NCBI GenBank assembly: GCA_030672255.1
Contig: DAOVGU010000201.1
Location: 1 to 29,402 of the forward strand
Length of the DNA stretch: 29,402 nt
DNA from: a bacterium
Lineage (GTDB): Bacteria; Ratteibacteria; UBA8468
Direction: 5' to 3'
Part shown: positions 1-7,247 of the stretch, piece by piece
Numbering within the stretch: the first letter of the stretch is position 1
Layout of the letters: every line of letters begins with the position of its first letter
Translations under genes and position numbers: made by a program
Notes under the pieces: generated by a model
The model's input: only the letters and a program-made list of their open reading frames with translations
Told to the model about the DNA's origin: nothing
Database searches by the model: none

Positions 1-122
1 GAAATTATGTATTAGAAAATATTCCCTTTTAAAATTAGCAACAACTGTAATTGAATAAATCCTGTCTGGATTACAATATAAAGATGGGTCAAGACGAATC
101 CTTTTTGGTATCTTTGGATTCA

Positions 123-166
123 TTTTCTACGGGCATAAAGCCTTTTCTACGGGCATAAAGCCCTAC
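123..166 (-). repeat. Tandem REP-like hairpin units (2 x 20 bp) downstream of the NuoH-like gene
   Basis: The 20-bp unit TTTTCTACGGGCATAAAGCC occurs twice back to back at 123-142 and 143-162. On the minus strand each unit reads GTAG followed by a short GGGC/GCCC hairpin with a TTTAT loop. This is the same GTAG-plus-hairpin layout as the REP sites near 2939, 3487, 6313 and 9165. It begins about 20 bp past the NuoH-like stop codon. The remaining sequence from 1 to 122 is AT-rich and shows no convincing gene. Confidence 0.6.
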
Positions 167-186
167 ACTACTACTGGGAGAAAACC

Positions 187-1077
187 TTATTTTACTACCA
201 AATTTACAACTAGGCCCAAAAAAGCAAGTAGAGTTGGCCATCTCCACAAATATCTGATTGCCTGCTCAATTCTTAATCTGGGAAAGACCGCATTGACGAG
301 AAGGCCCACTACGAATATCGCCAGCATTTTGATAAAGAAAGTAATCACATTCCCACCACCTAAAAATAAATTTACAAAAAGGGAAAGTCCAATGAACAAA
401 GTGAATGCATGTTCAATCGTTGCTAAGGCTAAATACTTACCTCCGTATTCTACCATTGGTCCTGAAGCAATCTCTTGCGGCGCCTGAGCCATATCAAAGG
501 GTCTCACCCCCAATATTGCCGGCAGAATCAGAAAATAGGCGATGCCCGACAAGAATAAAGGTAGAGAAATAAGGGCCCATCCTAAACCCTGTTGCACTTT
601 CACCACTTCCACTATTGAAATTGTCCTATAATGGGTCATAACCGCAAGAAGAATAAGTAAGAAAGGTACTTCATAACCCAAACTCAAAATTAGTTTACGG
701 GATATACCGATACTGATATTGGGATTAGCCCCTTCTCCTCCTGATAAAGCTGTACCTAATGGTGCAAATAACATAATGTAAAGAATCACCAAAAGACCAC
801 CTGAACTTTTTAAAGGACAGATACCTCCAAAAGGGATAAATAAGACTACTACTATAGACCCGACTAAAGATAAAATGAGCCCCAGGCTAAATATACCACC
901 ATGAGATACGCTACCCTGAGAGAAAAGTTTAATTATATCGATAAGCGGTTGGAGAAGGGGTGGACCATAACGCCAATGGATTCTCGCCATAATCCTTCTG
1001 CCCAGGCCCAGAAAGAATATCCCTACGATGAATGCTAAAAGAGGAGACAGAATTATTTGAATAATTTTCACTACCAT
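187..1077 (-). CDS. NuoH/EchB/MbhM-like membrane subunit of an energy-converting complex
   Basis: This 296-residue, highly hydrophobic protein of the respiratory complex I subunit 1 family has about eight predicted membrane helices. The RYGPPLLQPLIDIIKLF stretch near residues 36-52 and the EYGGKYLALATIEHAF stretch near residue 210 are the family's conserved loops. They face the quinone site in complex I or the [NiFe]-proximal site in group 4 hydrogenases. The RxGPPxxQPxxDxxKLF form is typical of Ech/Mbh-type hydrogenases rather than respiratory NuoH. It anchors the soluble catalytic arm to the ion-pumping arm. The start codon lies inside the 3' end of the preceding NuoL-like gene (7-bp overlap), implying translational coupling. 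No catalytic subunit follows within the window. Family assignment is firm. Whether the complex is a hydrogenase or another ferredoxin oxidoreductase cannot be told from this subunit. Confidence 0.9.
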   Translation of the reverse strand: MVVKIIQIILSPLLAFIVGIFFLGLGRRIMARIHWRYGPPLLQPLIDIIKLFSQGSVSHGGIFSLGLILSLVGSIVVVLFIPFGGICPLKSSGGLLVILYIMLFAPLGTALSGGEGANPNISIGISRKLILSLGYEVPFLLILLAVMTHYRTISIVEVVKVQQGLGWALISLPLFLSGIAYFLILPAILGVRPFDMAQAPQEIASGPMVEYGGKYLALATIEHAFTLFIGLSLFVNLFLGGGNVITFFIKMLAIFVVGLLVNAVFPRLRIEQAIRYLWRWPTLLAFLGLVVNLVVK

Positions 1078-2921
1078 AGCTTAAAGCAAATCTGAATAAA
1101 GATTAAAACTGCCAAGAATAAAATTATCCCTGCCACATAATAGCTCACATCTCCGGTGTAAATTCGCCTTAACTTATTAGCAAGTCTTCCTGTAGCCTGG
1201 GAAAGTTTCAGATAAAATGTATCTACAAAATCCTTTAAATAAGGAGTAATTATCCGATATAAAGGATTGTAGAATTCAACCGTATAATGATATTTCTCTT
1301 TAGGGATATATGCCCCGGCGGCGTAACTATCTTCCTGAGGAACCGGCCGAGCTTTTGGCCCCAACCGGAATAGCCGCCAAACGATAATGCCAGCTACTAA
1401 AATGGCAGCGAAAATGTTTATAGTATTCAACGTTCCTGTTTCCGAGACGATTCCCCATAAGTTCACATTCAGGGATTCAAGACCGAAGGAAATTCCAATG
1501 GCATTAATGACTTTTAAAGGAATACCAGGAAGGACACCGAAGAGAAGAATGACAAATGAAAGAATTATTATGGGAAATTGCATGCTAAAAGGTACTTTCT
1601 CTATGTTTTTATACTTTTCAGGAAGCTGGCCTAAAAAGATATTGTGCAGAAATTTATAAAGGGAAAGAATAGTTCCCCAGGTTCCTATAAGAGCAGCAAA
1701 GGCTAAAAAAGGATGCCCTTTTAAAATTAATGTCTTATAAATCAACCATTTGGAGACAAAACCATTAGTTAAAGGAAGCCCAATTAATCCGCAGGCACCT
1801 ATTAAAGCTCCAATAAAAGTAAGAGGCATCCTTTTAATAAGGCCGCCTAATGAATTTAAATCCCGAACCCCACCAGTTCGGTATTCTACCGCACCTACTA
1901 CTAAAAACAGAAGAGCTATATATGAAGTATGATTAATAATATGAAACGTACCACCGGCTACTCCTAAACTGGTCCCTAATGCAACTCCCAAAATCATATA
2001 TCCCCCCTGCCCAACTCCATGCCATGCCAATAATCTTTTGGAATCATTTTGAAGCATCGCAATAAATGTAGGAATTACTATATTGATAGCTCCTATCCAG
2101 GCAAGAATATAGTGGAAACTATCTCGTCCTAATTCAAGAAAAATTTTTGATCCTACTATCACAAATAAAAAGAGAATAAAACCGTACATCCCCATTCTAA
2201 CTAATATCCCGGAAAGAATCGCGGAAAATGGAGATGGAGCCTCAGAATGAGCGGGAGGAAGCCAGGTATGGAATGGCCAAACTGCATTCTTTATTCCAAA
2301 AGCGATAAAGAAAAGAATCAGAATAAATAAAATGTAACCGGAAGAGGCAGAAGCTATAAGAGGAACAATCTCTGAGATGATTAAAGTCCCATAACTTGCA
2401 TGAAGTGATAAGAGTCCAATAAGCATCGCCACAGAGCCAATGAGGGACATAATGATATATTTCATTCCTGCGGCCAGGGCAGGTCCTCGATTATAACTTA
2501 TTAAAAGAAATGCACTCCAGGACATAATCTCCCAAAAGATATAGAAGGAGAGTAAATCGCCACTTAAGACAATGCCCAGCATTGCTGTATTGACAAGAAG
2601 CATCATTAGATAATAGAAACTAAGTTTCTCCTTACCTTTCATATAACTTAGAGAGAAAACAATAGAAAGAAATCCTATAACAGCTATTGTAATGGCAAAA
2701 AACCAGGAAAGTGTATTTAATCTTAAAAGGAGGGGTAGGTCTAAAAATCCTAAATAAAAAGTCTTCTCTATAGCTTTGCCATACAGACAAGCAATCATAA
2801 CCACCAGAGCTAAAGAGATGAAAACAGCAAAGAAATTCCTAACCTTAGAGGAGATTTTCCCTAAGACATAACTAAGCAACGCGCCGCCAAAAGCAACTAT
2901 TAAAATAAATTGTAAAATCAT
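1071..2921 (-). CDS. NuoL/HyfB/MbhH'-like antiporter-type membrane subunit
   Basis: This 616-residue polytopic protein belongs to the Proton_antipo_M family. The FWEIMSWSAFLLI segment (near residue 130) carries the conserved membrane glutamate. GIKNAVWPFHTWLPPAHSEA carries the conserved lysine and the WLPxAHSEAP signature, and KRLLAWHGVGQ is the discontinuous-helix lysine region. Length and the extended C-terminus (from about residue 460) fit the NuoL-like rather than the shorter MrpD-like branch. It would be the second antiporter-like subunit of the complex beside MrpD. The ATG at 2921 has no visible Shine-Dalgarno sequence: a REP hairpin starts about 18 bp upstream, so the RAYT/REP insertion between mrpD and this gene may have removed the native ribosome binding site. 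Confidence 0.92.
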   Translation of the reverse strand: MILQFILIVAFGGALLSYVLGKISSKVRNFFAVFISLALVVMIACLYGKAIEKTFYLGFLDLPLLLRLNTLSWFFAITIAVIGFLSIVFSLSYMKGKEKLSFYYLMMLLVNTAMLGIVLSGDLLSFYIFWEIMSWSAFLLISYNRGPALAAGMKYIIMSLIGSVAMLIGLLSLHASYGTLIISEIVPLIASASSGYILFILILFFIAFGIKNAVWPFHTWLPPAHSEAPSPFSAILSGILVRMGMYGFILFLFVIVGSKIFLELGRDSFHYILAWIGAINIVIPTFIAMLQNDSKRLLAWHGVGQGGYMILGVALGTSLGVAGGTFHIINHTSYIALLFLVVGAVEYRTGGVRDLNSLGGLIKRMPLTFIGALIGACGLIGLPLTNGFVSKWLIYKTLILKGHPFLAFAALIGTWGTILSLYKFLHNIFLGQLPEKYKNIEKVPFSMQFPIIILSFVILLFGVLPGIPLKVINAIGISFGLESLNVNLWGIVSETGTLNTINIFAAILVAGIIVWRLFRLGPKARPVPQEDSYAAGAYIPKEKYHYTVEFYNPLYRIITPYLKDFVDTFYLKLSQATGRLANKLRRIYTGDVSYYVAGIILFLAVLIFIQICFKLW

Positions 2922-2938
2922 TTTAACATTCGTGTCGC

Positions 2939-2985
2939 GTAGGGGTGGGGCTTGTCCCCACCCTAATAGGGCTTGTCCCCACCCT
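2939..2985 (+). repeat. REP hairpin bordering the RAYT gene (proximal to the NuoL-like gene)
   Basis: GTAG at 2939-2942 is followed directly by a perfect 8-bp hairpin: GGGTGGGG (2943-2950), loop CTTGT, CCCCACCC (2956-2963). A second partial copy (GGGCTTGTCCCCACCC) follows. GTAG directly 5' of a hairpin is the known hallmark of REP sequences recognised by RAYT transposases. Its orientation is inverted relative to the REP at 3463-3487 on the other side of the transposase gene. Confidence 0.85.
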
Positions 2986-2993
2986 GATATACA

Positions 2994-3503
2994 TCAATGC
3001 CATTTTAACAAAACCGAATTCTGAGGCAATCCTAACAATTCTTCTTTAACAGGATAATTCTCAATATATTGAGCTTTCTCTCTCCAATCAGCCTCATTCC
3101 GAATTATATGGTCATAAAATCCTCTCTGCCAAATTGGTTTCGGGTTTCTAACAATAGCCCGAACTTTATGATATGCTAATGATTTAAACGCATTTAGGAC
3201 CTTACTAATTGTGAACTCCTTCTTTGTATTAAATATCAATAACATATGAATATGATTGGATGCCACAACGCCACAATCTAAAACAACACTAAAGCGCTTT
3301 TTCAGAGCATTCATCTCATATAGAACAGCCTGCTGTATTTCTTTGGCGAGAAAAATAGGTTTGTGCTTTTTAGAACAAACAGTTATAAAATAAGTCCCCT
3401 GATGAGAATAATCATAATTTTTCAAGCGAAGACTATTTCGTCTTTTTTTAGACGCATCTTCTGGACGACCACAAGGGTCGCCCCTACGCGATATACCCCT
3501 CAT
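2994..3503 (-). CDS. REP-associated tyrosine transposase (RAYT, Y1_Tnp family)
   Basis: This is a single-strand-acting HUH/Y1 transposase of the RAYT type. It has the core LRLKNYDYSHQGTYFITVC, the metal-binding HxH in SNHIHMLLIF, and the catalytic tyrosine region QYIENYPVKEEL near the C-terminus. Opening at the ATG at 3503 gives 169 residues, but the first about 20 residues (RGDPCGRP...) are simply a translation of the flanking REP hairpin and are probably not original protein. No better ATG exists before the conserved core. The ATG overlaps the mrpD stop codon as ATGA, so the transposase is translationally coupled to the antiporter operon. REP hairpins flank it on both sides in inverted orientation. 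It looks intact. Confidence 0.88.
   Translation of the reverse strand: MRGISRRGDPCGRPEDASKKRRNSLRLKNYDYSHQGTYFITVCSKKHKPIFLAKEIQQAVLYEMNALKKRFSVVLDCGVVASNHIHMLLIFNTKKEFTISKVLNAFKSLAYHKVRAIVRNPKPIWQRGFYDHIIRNEADWREKAQYIENYPVKEELLGLPQNSVLLKWH
3463..3487 (-). repeat. REP hairpin bordering the RAYT gene (mrpD side)
   Basis: On the minus strand, GTAG (3487-3484) is followed by GGGCGACC, loop CTTGT, GGTCGTCC (3483-3463), an 8-bp stem with one mismatch. The same CGCGTAGGGG head and CTTGT loop occur in the opposite orientation near 2937-2955, so the pair brackets the transposase gene. The hairpin lies inside the annotated reading frame of the transposase. Confidence 0.85.
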
Positions 3504-4969
3504 CCTAATACACTCTTAATGTAACCAACTCTATTCAAAAACTCTCCTGCCGCCGAATTTAAAACACCGGTTAGTAATTTGGGATAAATCCCGATAATTA
3601 GGATTAAGAGCATCAAAATAAATATGGGGATTAAAGCAACAATAGGGGCATCCTCTATTTTGGAATTGGATTTTTCTCCTTTAAAATAAAGAACCTGAAC
3701 TATCCGCAAGAAATATGCCCCCTCAATTATTGTGCCTAAGAGAACAAGAGCAATCAGGACAACAAATAAGGGCTCCTGTGCAATCAGGGCCGCCCGAACA
3801 ATGAGAAATTTGCTCGGAAATCCCACAAAAGGAGGTAATCCCACAAGTGAGAATGCACCGATGGTAAAGGCAAGAGACGTAAGGGGCATTTTTCTGCCCA
3901 TTCCCTCCAAAGTAGAAATCTCCAGAGAGCCGGTTCGATAAATCATATATCCTACCGCCAGGAACAATAAAGCCTTGCTCAAGGCATGAGATATAATCTG
4001 GAACAGACCACCAACCACTCCAGAATGGGTAGCAATCCCTAAAGCAAAGAGAATCAATCCTATCTGCCCAATGCTGGAGTAAGCCAAAAGCCTTTTGATA
4101 TTCCTCTGGCTAAAGGCACACATCTCACCAATCAAAAGGGTTAAAATTCCCAGGAGTAATAGAAATAGCAAAATACTTTGAGCGCCAAATATGGTAAAAA
4201 TAACCCTTGCCACAGCGTAGATGCCTACCTCAATGGCAATTCCGGATAAAATGGCGCTTATGGAAGAAGGAGCCGAGGAATGGGCATCAGGAAGCCAGGC
4301 ATTTAATGGAAATATTGCGGCCTCCACCCCCAATCCGGTGATGAATAAAACCAAAGGGACAAAAACCGATATTGAACTTACCGAATCTATATTTCTGGCG
4401 ATATCGGCCATATTAAGTGTTCCAAACAAACCATAAAGCAGAGCAATAGCAATAAGGATAAGGCTGGAGCCAATAGCTCCCTGGATGAGGTATTTTACTG
4501 CCGATTCAATCCCGGCTTTATCTCCAGAGTGAGCTACCAGAGCATAGGAAGATATACAAAGAATTTCAAAGAAAACGAAAAGATTGAATATATCCCCGGT
4601 GAGAACAACACCTGTGGCTCCAACAAGCAATAACAGATAAAGTATATGGTATTCTCCGGTGGCACCCTGTTTTATGTAATCTAACGCATAGACCGAGACC
4701 AAAAGGCCCACCAAGGCGATGATGGCGGAAAAAAGAATTCCCACGGGACCGGCTACAAGATTAATGCAGAATGGCGGTGGGAAACCACCGATGGAGACAA
4801 CAATAGGTTGCTGCAATGCTTTAGGGATAAGTAACAGAGAAACAATGAGGTTAAATAACATCGCAGTTAGAGGAATGTATTTTTCTATTCTTTTGGAAAT
4901 AAAGCCAAATAGAGGGATAGCAAAGGCAAGACCTAAAGGCACAACAATCAACAATACGGGATTTACCAT
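3500..4969 (-). CDS. mrpD: Mrp-type Na+/H+ antiporter subunit D (MbhH/MnhD-like)
   Basis: This 489-residue Proton_antipo_M protein has about 14 predicted helices. Conserved features are FFEILCISSYALVAHSG (membrane glutamate), SAVKYLIQGAIGSSLILIAI, AIFPLNAWLPDAHSSAPSSI (lysine-equivalent helix with the WLPDAHSSAPS signature) and NIKRLLAYSSIGQIGLI. Length (about 490) and the gene order after MrpC fit MrpD/MbhH. In Mrp antiporters and Mbh-type complexes this subunit provides a proton or sodium channel. It overlaps mrpC by 7 bp. Its last codons and stop overlap the ATG of the inserted RAYT gene. Confidence 0.93.
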   Translation of the reverse strand: MVNPVLLIVVPLGLAFAIPLFGFISKRIEKYIPLTAMLFNLIVSLLLIPKALQQPIVVSIGGFPPPFCINLVAGPVGILFSAIIALVGLLVSVYALDYIKQGATGEYHILYLLLLVGATGVVLTGDIFNLFVFFEILCISSYALVAHSGDKAGIESAVKYLIQGAIGSSLILIAIALLYGLFGTLNMADIARNIDSVSSISVFVPLVLFITGLGVEAAIFPLNAWLPDAHSSAPSSISAILSGIAIEVGIYAVARVIFTIFGAQSILLFLLLLGILTLLIGEMCAFSQRNIKRLLAYSSIGQIGLILFALGIATHSGVVGGLFQIISHALSKALLFLAVGYMIYRTGSLEISTLEGMGRKMPLTSLAFTIGAFSLVGLPPFVGFPSKFLIVRAALIAQEPLFVVLIALVLLGTIIEGAYFLRIVQVLYFKGEKSNSKIEDAPIVALIPIFILMLLILIIGIYPKLLTGVLNSAAGEFLNRVGYIKSVLG

Positions 4970-5304
4970 TTCTGCTCTCTTATCTTACGAAGGTTAAGTG
5001 TTCCATAATGCTGGTATAACCTGATGGCTAAAGAAAGAGCCAGGGCTAAAACGGCCACTCCGATAACAATTGCGGTAAGCACCAAAGCCTGAGGCACGGG
5101 ATCAACCATACGAATAGCCTTTAACCCAGGGTGAGAAAAAATGGGGGCAGTTCCTTTTTTTACAAAACCAATGGAGATAAGAAATAGATTTATTCCCGTA
5201 TTAAGAATACTCAGACCAATAATGACTTTGATCAGGTTATGTTTGACTAAAACGATATAAAGCCCGATAAATATAAGTCCAAAGGCACCGAGATAATAAA
5301 TCAT
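4963..5304 (-). CDS. mrpC: Mrp antiporter subunit C (MbhG/NuoK-like)
   Basis: A small three-helix NuoK-family protein. I place the start at the ATG at 5304 (MIYYLGAFGLIF...), giving 113 residues, the usual MrpC length, with a GAGGAGAG ribosome binding site 6-8 bases upstream. A longer reading from a TTG at 5331 would begin inside the 33-bp palindrome and is unlikely. Family features are GLSILNTGINLFLISIGF and the VDPVPQALVLTAIVIG segment, which is very characteristic of MrpC. It overlaps mrpD. Confidence 0.93.
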   Translation of the reverse strand: MIYYLGAFGLIFIGLYIVLVKHNLIKVIIGLSILNTGINLFLISIGFVKKGTAPIFSHPGLKAIRMVDPVPQALVLTAIVIGVAVLALALSLAIRLYQHYGTLNLRKIREQKW

Positions 5305-5318
5305 CCACTCTCCTCTAT

Positions 5319-5351
5319 GGGGCTGTCTCAAGATAATCTTGAGACAGCCCC
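5319..5351. repeat. 33-bp perfect palindrome: head-to-head fusion of MITE ends
   Basis: GGGGCTGTCTCAAGAT (5319-5334), one central A, then the exact reverse complement (5336-5351). The arm matches the terminal inverted repeats of the element at 15804-16070 (GGGGCTGTCTCAAAATAAT and GGGGTTGTCTCAAGATAAT). It looks like a MITE with its whole interior lost. The palindrome encodes the last residues and the stop codon (5328-5330) of the mrpB fusion gene. It ends 15 bp before the mrpC start and could act as an RNA hairpin between the two. Confidence 0.85.
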
Positions 5352-6029
5352 TCCAAGGTTATCGATGATTCCGGCTAATTCTGAACCAACCTTAAATCCA
5401 ATGGCAATATAAATGATCGGAATAATCCCACCACTAAAAAGAAGATTAGGAATCCCCTTGGGTAAAAAATTTCTCAAAAAATAGCCACTTATAACAAGAC
5501 CAGCCAATCCGACTACTACGAATATTAATCCTCCCAAAGATTCTATCGCTTTAGTTCCTCTCTCACCTATCCTTCTTTCCCGAGAACCCAGGTAAATTAA
5601 AAGGAAGGCAGAGGCAACAATCGCTCCTCCCTGGAAACCTCCTCCCGGAGTGAGATGTCCATGGATAAAAATATAGACACCGAATAGAAGAATCAATGGA
5701 AAGAGAAACCTGCAACCGGTATAAAGAATTAAACTGGCTGGCTCTACTTTTCTCTTAACCTTCTTTTTCCGAGTGGACAAAACAGCGCCCAGACCAAGAG
5801 CAGCAATAAAAAGTACGGTCACCTCACCCAGGGTGTCAAAACCACGATAATTCACCACTACCGAGGTAACAATATTGGTCACTCCGGTTTCTTCTACGCC
5901 CTTATCAATGTAGTACTTGCCTACTTTTGTCTTAGAGACACCAAAAGGTATTTTTACTAAGGTTAAGATAATTCCCAAAGCTACTATACCCAATAAAAGA
6001 ATACTAATTATTCTTCTCATCTTCCTCAT
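5328..6029 (-). CDS. Fused MbhE-like domain plus MrpB (MbhF) antiporter subunit
   Basis: A 233-residue protein joining two subunits that are separate genes in archaeal Mbh operons. Residues about 1-90 resemble MbhE, the last part of MrpA (VTSVVVNYRGFDTLGEVTVL). Residues about 97-225 are MrpB/MbhF, with IHGHLTPGGGFQGGAIVAS as the signature. Together with the preceding MbhD-like protein it supplies the MrpA C-terminal and MrpB functions. It overlaps the MbhD-like gene by 26 bp. The C-terminal tail (about GGAVSRLS) and stop codon are encoded by the 33-bp palindrome, so the original C-terminus has probably been altered. Two ATGs 9 bp apart could be the start. Confidence 0.88.
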   Translation of the reverse strand: MRKMRRIISILLLGIVALGIILTLVKIPFGVSKTKVGKYYIDKGVEETGVTNIVTSVVVNYRGFDTLGEVTVLFIAALGLGAVLSTRKKKVKRKVEPASLILYTGCRFLFPLILLFGVYIFIHGHLTPGGGFQGGAIVASAFLLIYLGSRERRIGERGTKAIESLGGLIFVVVGLAGLVISGYFLRNFLPKGIPNLLFSGGIIPIIYIAIGFKVGSELAGIIDNLGGAVSRLS

Positions 6030-6255
6030 ATCTTTTTGTTCTTCTTATGGCAATGATGAAGATAGCTGTAGTTAATGCTGCGCCAATAGCGGCTTCGGCC
6101 ATGGCCACATCGGGTGCCTGAAGGAAATAAAAAAGGATTGAAGCTATCAGACTGACCAAACAAGAAGCAATTAGTGCATTTAATAAGTCTCTAAAAACAC
6201 AGGCCGATATTGCACTTGCCAGCATAACAAGAACTAAGAGGGTTACAAAAATCAT
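6004..6255 (-). CDS. MbhD-like subunit (DUF4040, MrpA C-terminal segment)
   Basis: An 83-residue membrane protein with three predicted helices. QAPDVAMAEAAIGAALTTAIFI is the diagnostic motif of the MrpA C-terminal/MbhD (DUF4040) family. The charged C-terminus (RRTKRYEEDEKNN) overlaps the next gene by 26 bp. In Mbh-type complexes MbhD and MbhE replace the C-terminal part of MrpA, and the same split is seen here. Upstream is a 70-bp gap with a REP hairpin and a possible promoter. Confidence 0.88.
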   Translation of the reverse strand: MIFVTLLVLVMLASAISACVFRDLLNALIASCLVSLIASILFYFLQAPDVAMAEAAIGAALTTAIFIIAIRRTKRYEEDEKNN

Positions 6256-6270
6256 TTTTTACTCAAGTAA

Positions 6271-6299
6271 AGTATAAAAATCTGTTACACAATAGCCAA
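6271..6299 (-). promoter_or_regulatory. Candidate sigma-70 promoter before the mbhD-like gene
   Basis: On the minus strand, TTGGCT (6299-6294) and TATACT (6276-6271) are separated by 17 bp, about 15 bp before the mbhD-like ATG. The -10 matches 5 of 6 consensus bases and the -35 only weakly. It may be an internal promoter restoring expression after the REP insertion that ends mrpG. Confidence 0.3.
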
Positions 6300-6312
6300 C
6301 CAAGCTCGACTG

Positions 6313-6334
6313 GTAGTTGCCGAGTTTACTCAGC
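6313..6334 (+). repeat. REP-like hairpin at the 3' end of mrpG
   Basis: GTAG (6313-6316), two bases, then GCCGAG-TTTA-CTCAGC, a 6-bp stem with one mismatch. The mrpG stop codon (6326-6328) is the loop of this hairpin, and the last residues of MrpG (KSKAE) come from its stem and flank. Confidence 0.6.
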
Positions 6335-6661
6335 TTTGCTCTTATATTGGTCAAAGTCCTTACTTTTATCTACCACGCTTCTATCACACAGAGGAACTCC
6401 ACTCTTCAGAGAGGCTCTGCCTAAGGCATGATTAGAGATTGGATTGGTAAGAAGGATAAAAAAGGCAATAATTAATGTTTTCCAGAACCAGGAAGGCTCT
6501 ATTATCCCCACCCCAATAACGGTGAAAAACGCACCCAGGGTAGTGCACTTTGTTCCTGCCTGAAGCCGGTTGTAGACGTCCGGCAATCTGAATATCCCCA
6601 AACTCCCCAAGAAAAGGAAGAGTGTTCCAATCCCAGTAATTATAATTCCTGTTATATGCAT
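6326..6661 (-). CDS. mrpG: Mrp antiporter subunit G (MbhC/MnhG-like)
   Basis: A 111-residue protein with three predicted helices in the first about 85 residues. GSLGIFRLPDVYNRLQAGTKCTTLG is the MrpG signature, and LTNPISNHALGRAS is the conserved end of the domain. The following hydrophilic tail (about residues 87-111) is longer than usual, and its last residues are encoded by a REP hairpin, so the native end may have been extended. The start codon overlaps the mrpF stop by one base (TAATG), indicating coupled translation. Confidence 0.92.
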   Translation of the reverse strand: MHITGIIITGIGTLFLFLGSLGIFRLPDVYNRLQAGTKCTTLGAFFTVIGVGIIEPSWFWKTLIIAFFILLTNPISNHALGRASLKSGVPLCDRSVVDKSKDFDQYKSKAE

Positions 6662-6912
6662 TAGATACCTTTCTCCAAGAATCTAGCGATGGCTACTGCT
6701 CCAATAAAGGTTAAGACGGCATAAACTAAAGAAACATCCAGGTAAACATACCTTTTAAAGACATAACCCAAAAGAACTAAAAGGGCGGTGGTAACTGTAG
6801 AAAGCGTATCTAATGCCACCGCCCTATCGGGGGCAGTAGGTCCTTTTATCATTCTTAAAAGGCAGAGAAGAATTCCTGCACTAATAAGAGTAAGAAAGAC
6901 AATTACTTCCAT
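6661..6912 (-). CDS. mrpF: Mrp antiporter subunit F (MbhB/MnhF-like)
   Basis: An 83-residue three-helix protein. RMIKGPTAPDRAVALDTLST is the MrpF signature (GPxxxDRxxALD), and YAVLTFIGAVAIARFLE is its conserved last helix. The ATG at 6912 has an AGAGG ribosome binding site about 6 bases upstream. It is the first antiporter gene after the inserted ArsR/flavoprotein pair and is preceded by an ArsR-type palindrome. Confidence 0.93.
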   Translation of the reverse strand: MEVIVFLTLISAGILLCLLRMIKGPTAPDRAVALDTLSTVTTALLVLLGYVFKRYVYLDVSLVYAVLTFIGAVAIARFLEKGI

Positions 6913-6928
6913 ATAAACCTCTTTGTAA

Positions 6929-6964
6929 ATATCGTTATATCTGTATATTTAGATAAAATGATAT
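6929..6964. promoter_or_regulatory. Candidate ArsR-family operator between arsR-like gene and mrpF
   Basis: An imperfect inverted repeat ATATCGTTATATCT (6929-6942) and AGATAAAATGATAT (6951-6964) matches at 12 of 14 arm positions across an 8-bp spacer. It is AT-rich and of the size typical of winged-helix ArsR/SmtB operators. It sits in the only sizeable gap in this part of the operon, 17 bp before the mrpF ATG, suggesting that the ArsR-like protein adjusts expression of the downstream antiporter genes. No clear promoter boxes could be fixed. Confidence 0.5.
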
Positions 6965-6979
6965 ATTTGCGAAAAAAAT

Positions 6980-7240
6980 TCACTCAATCAACCTCATCAT
7001 TTTTCTCCCCAACTCGTTTATCACCTTATAGCATATCACCGTTCCCTCTCTTCTTCCTTTTATTATTCCTGCATCTTTAAGTATCCTGAGATGTCGAGAA
7101 GTTGTAGATTGCGGTAATCCCAATTTTTCCTGAATCTCAGATACATTACACTCATTCTTAAGTAAACCTGCCGCAATCTGCAAACGGGCTGGATGAGATA
7201 ATGCCTTTAGTATCTCGCTCGTTTTTTCATATTTATTCAT
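6980..7240 (-). CDS. ArsR/SmtB-family winged-helix transcription regulator
   Basis: An 86-residue regulator with the family hallmarks: ALSHPARLQIAAGLLKNECNVSEI followed by the recognition helix LGLPQSTTSRHLRILKDAGIIKGRREGTVICYKV. The usual metal-sensing ECxC motif is reduced to a single cysteine (ECNVSE). A second cysteine lies in VICYKV in the wing. It therefore probably does not bind metal through the classical alpha-3 site and could be a thiol/redox or small-molecule sensor. It starts 7 bp after the stop of the CoA-disulfide-reductase-like gene, with AAAAGGG in the end of that gene as ribosome binding site. The pair is lodged between mrpE and mrpF. Confidence 0.9.
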   Translation of the reverse strand: MNKYEKTSEILKALSHPARLQIAAGLLKNECNVSEIQEKLGLPQSTTSRHLRILKDAGIIKGRREGTVICYKVINELGRKMMRLIE

Positions 7241-7247
7241 AGAAATA

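Noticed and set aside
124..136. Possible start of a further minus-strand gene in the REP block (MPVENESKDTKKDSS)
   Set aside because: It stops after 15 codons, has no ribosome binding site and derives from the repeat.
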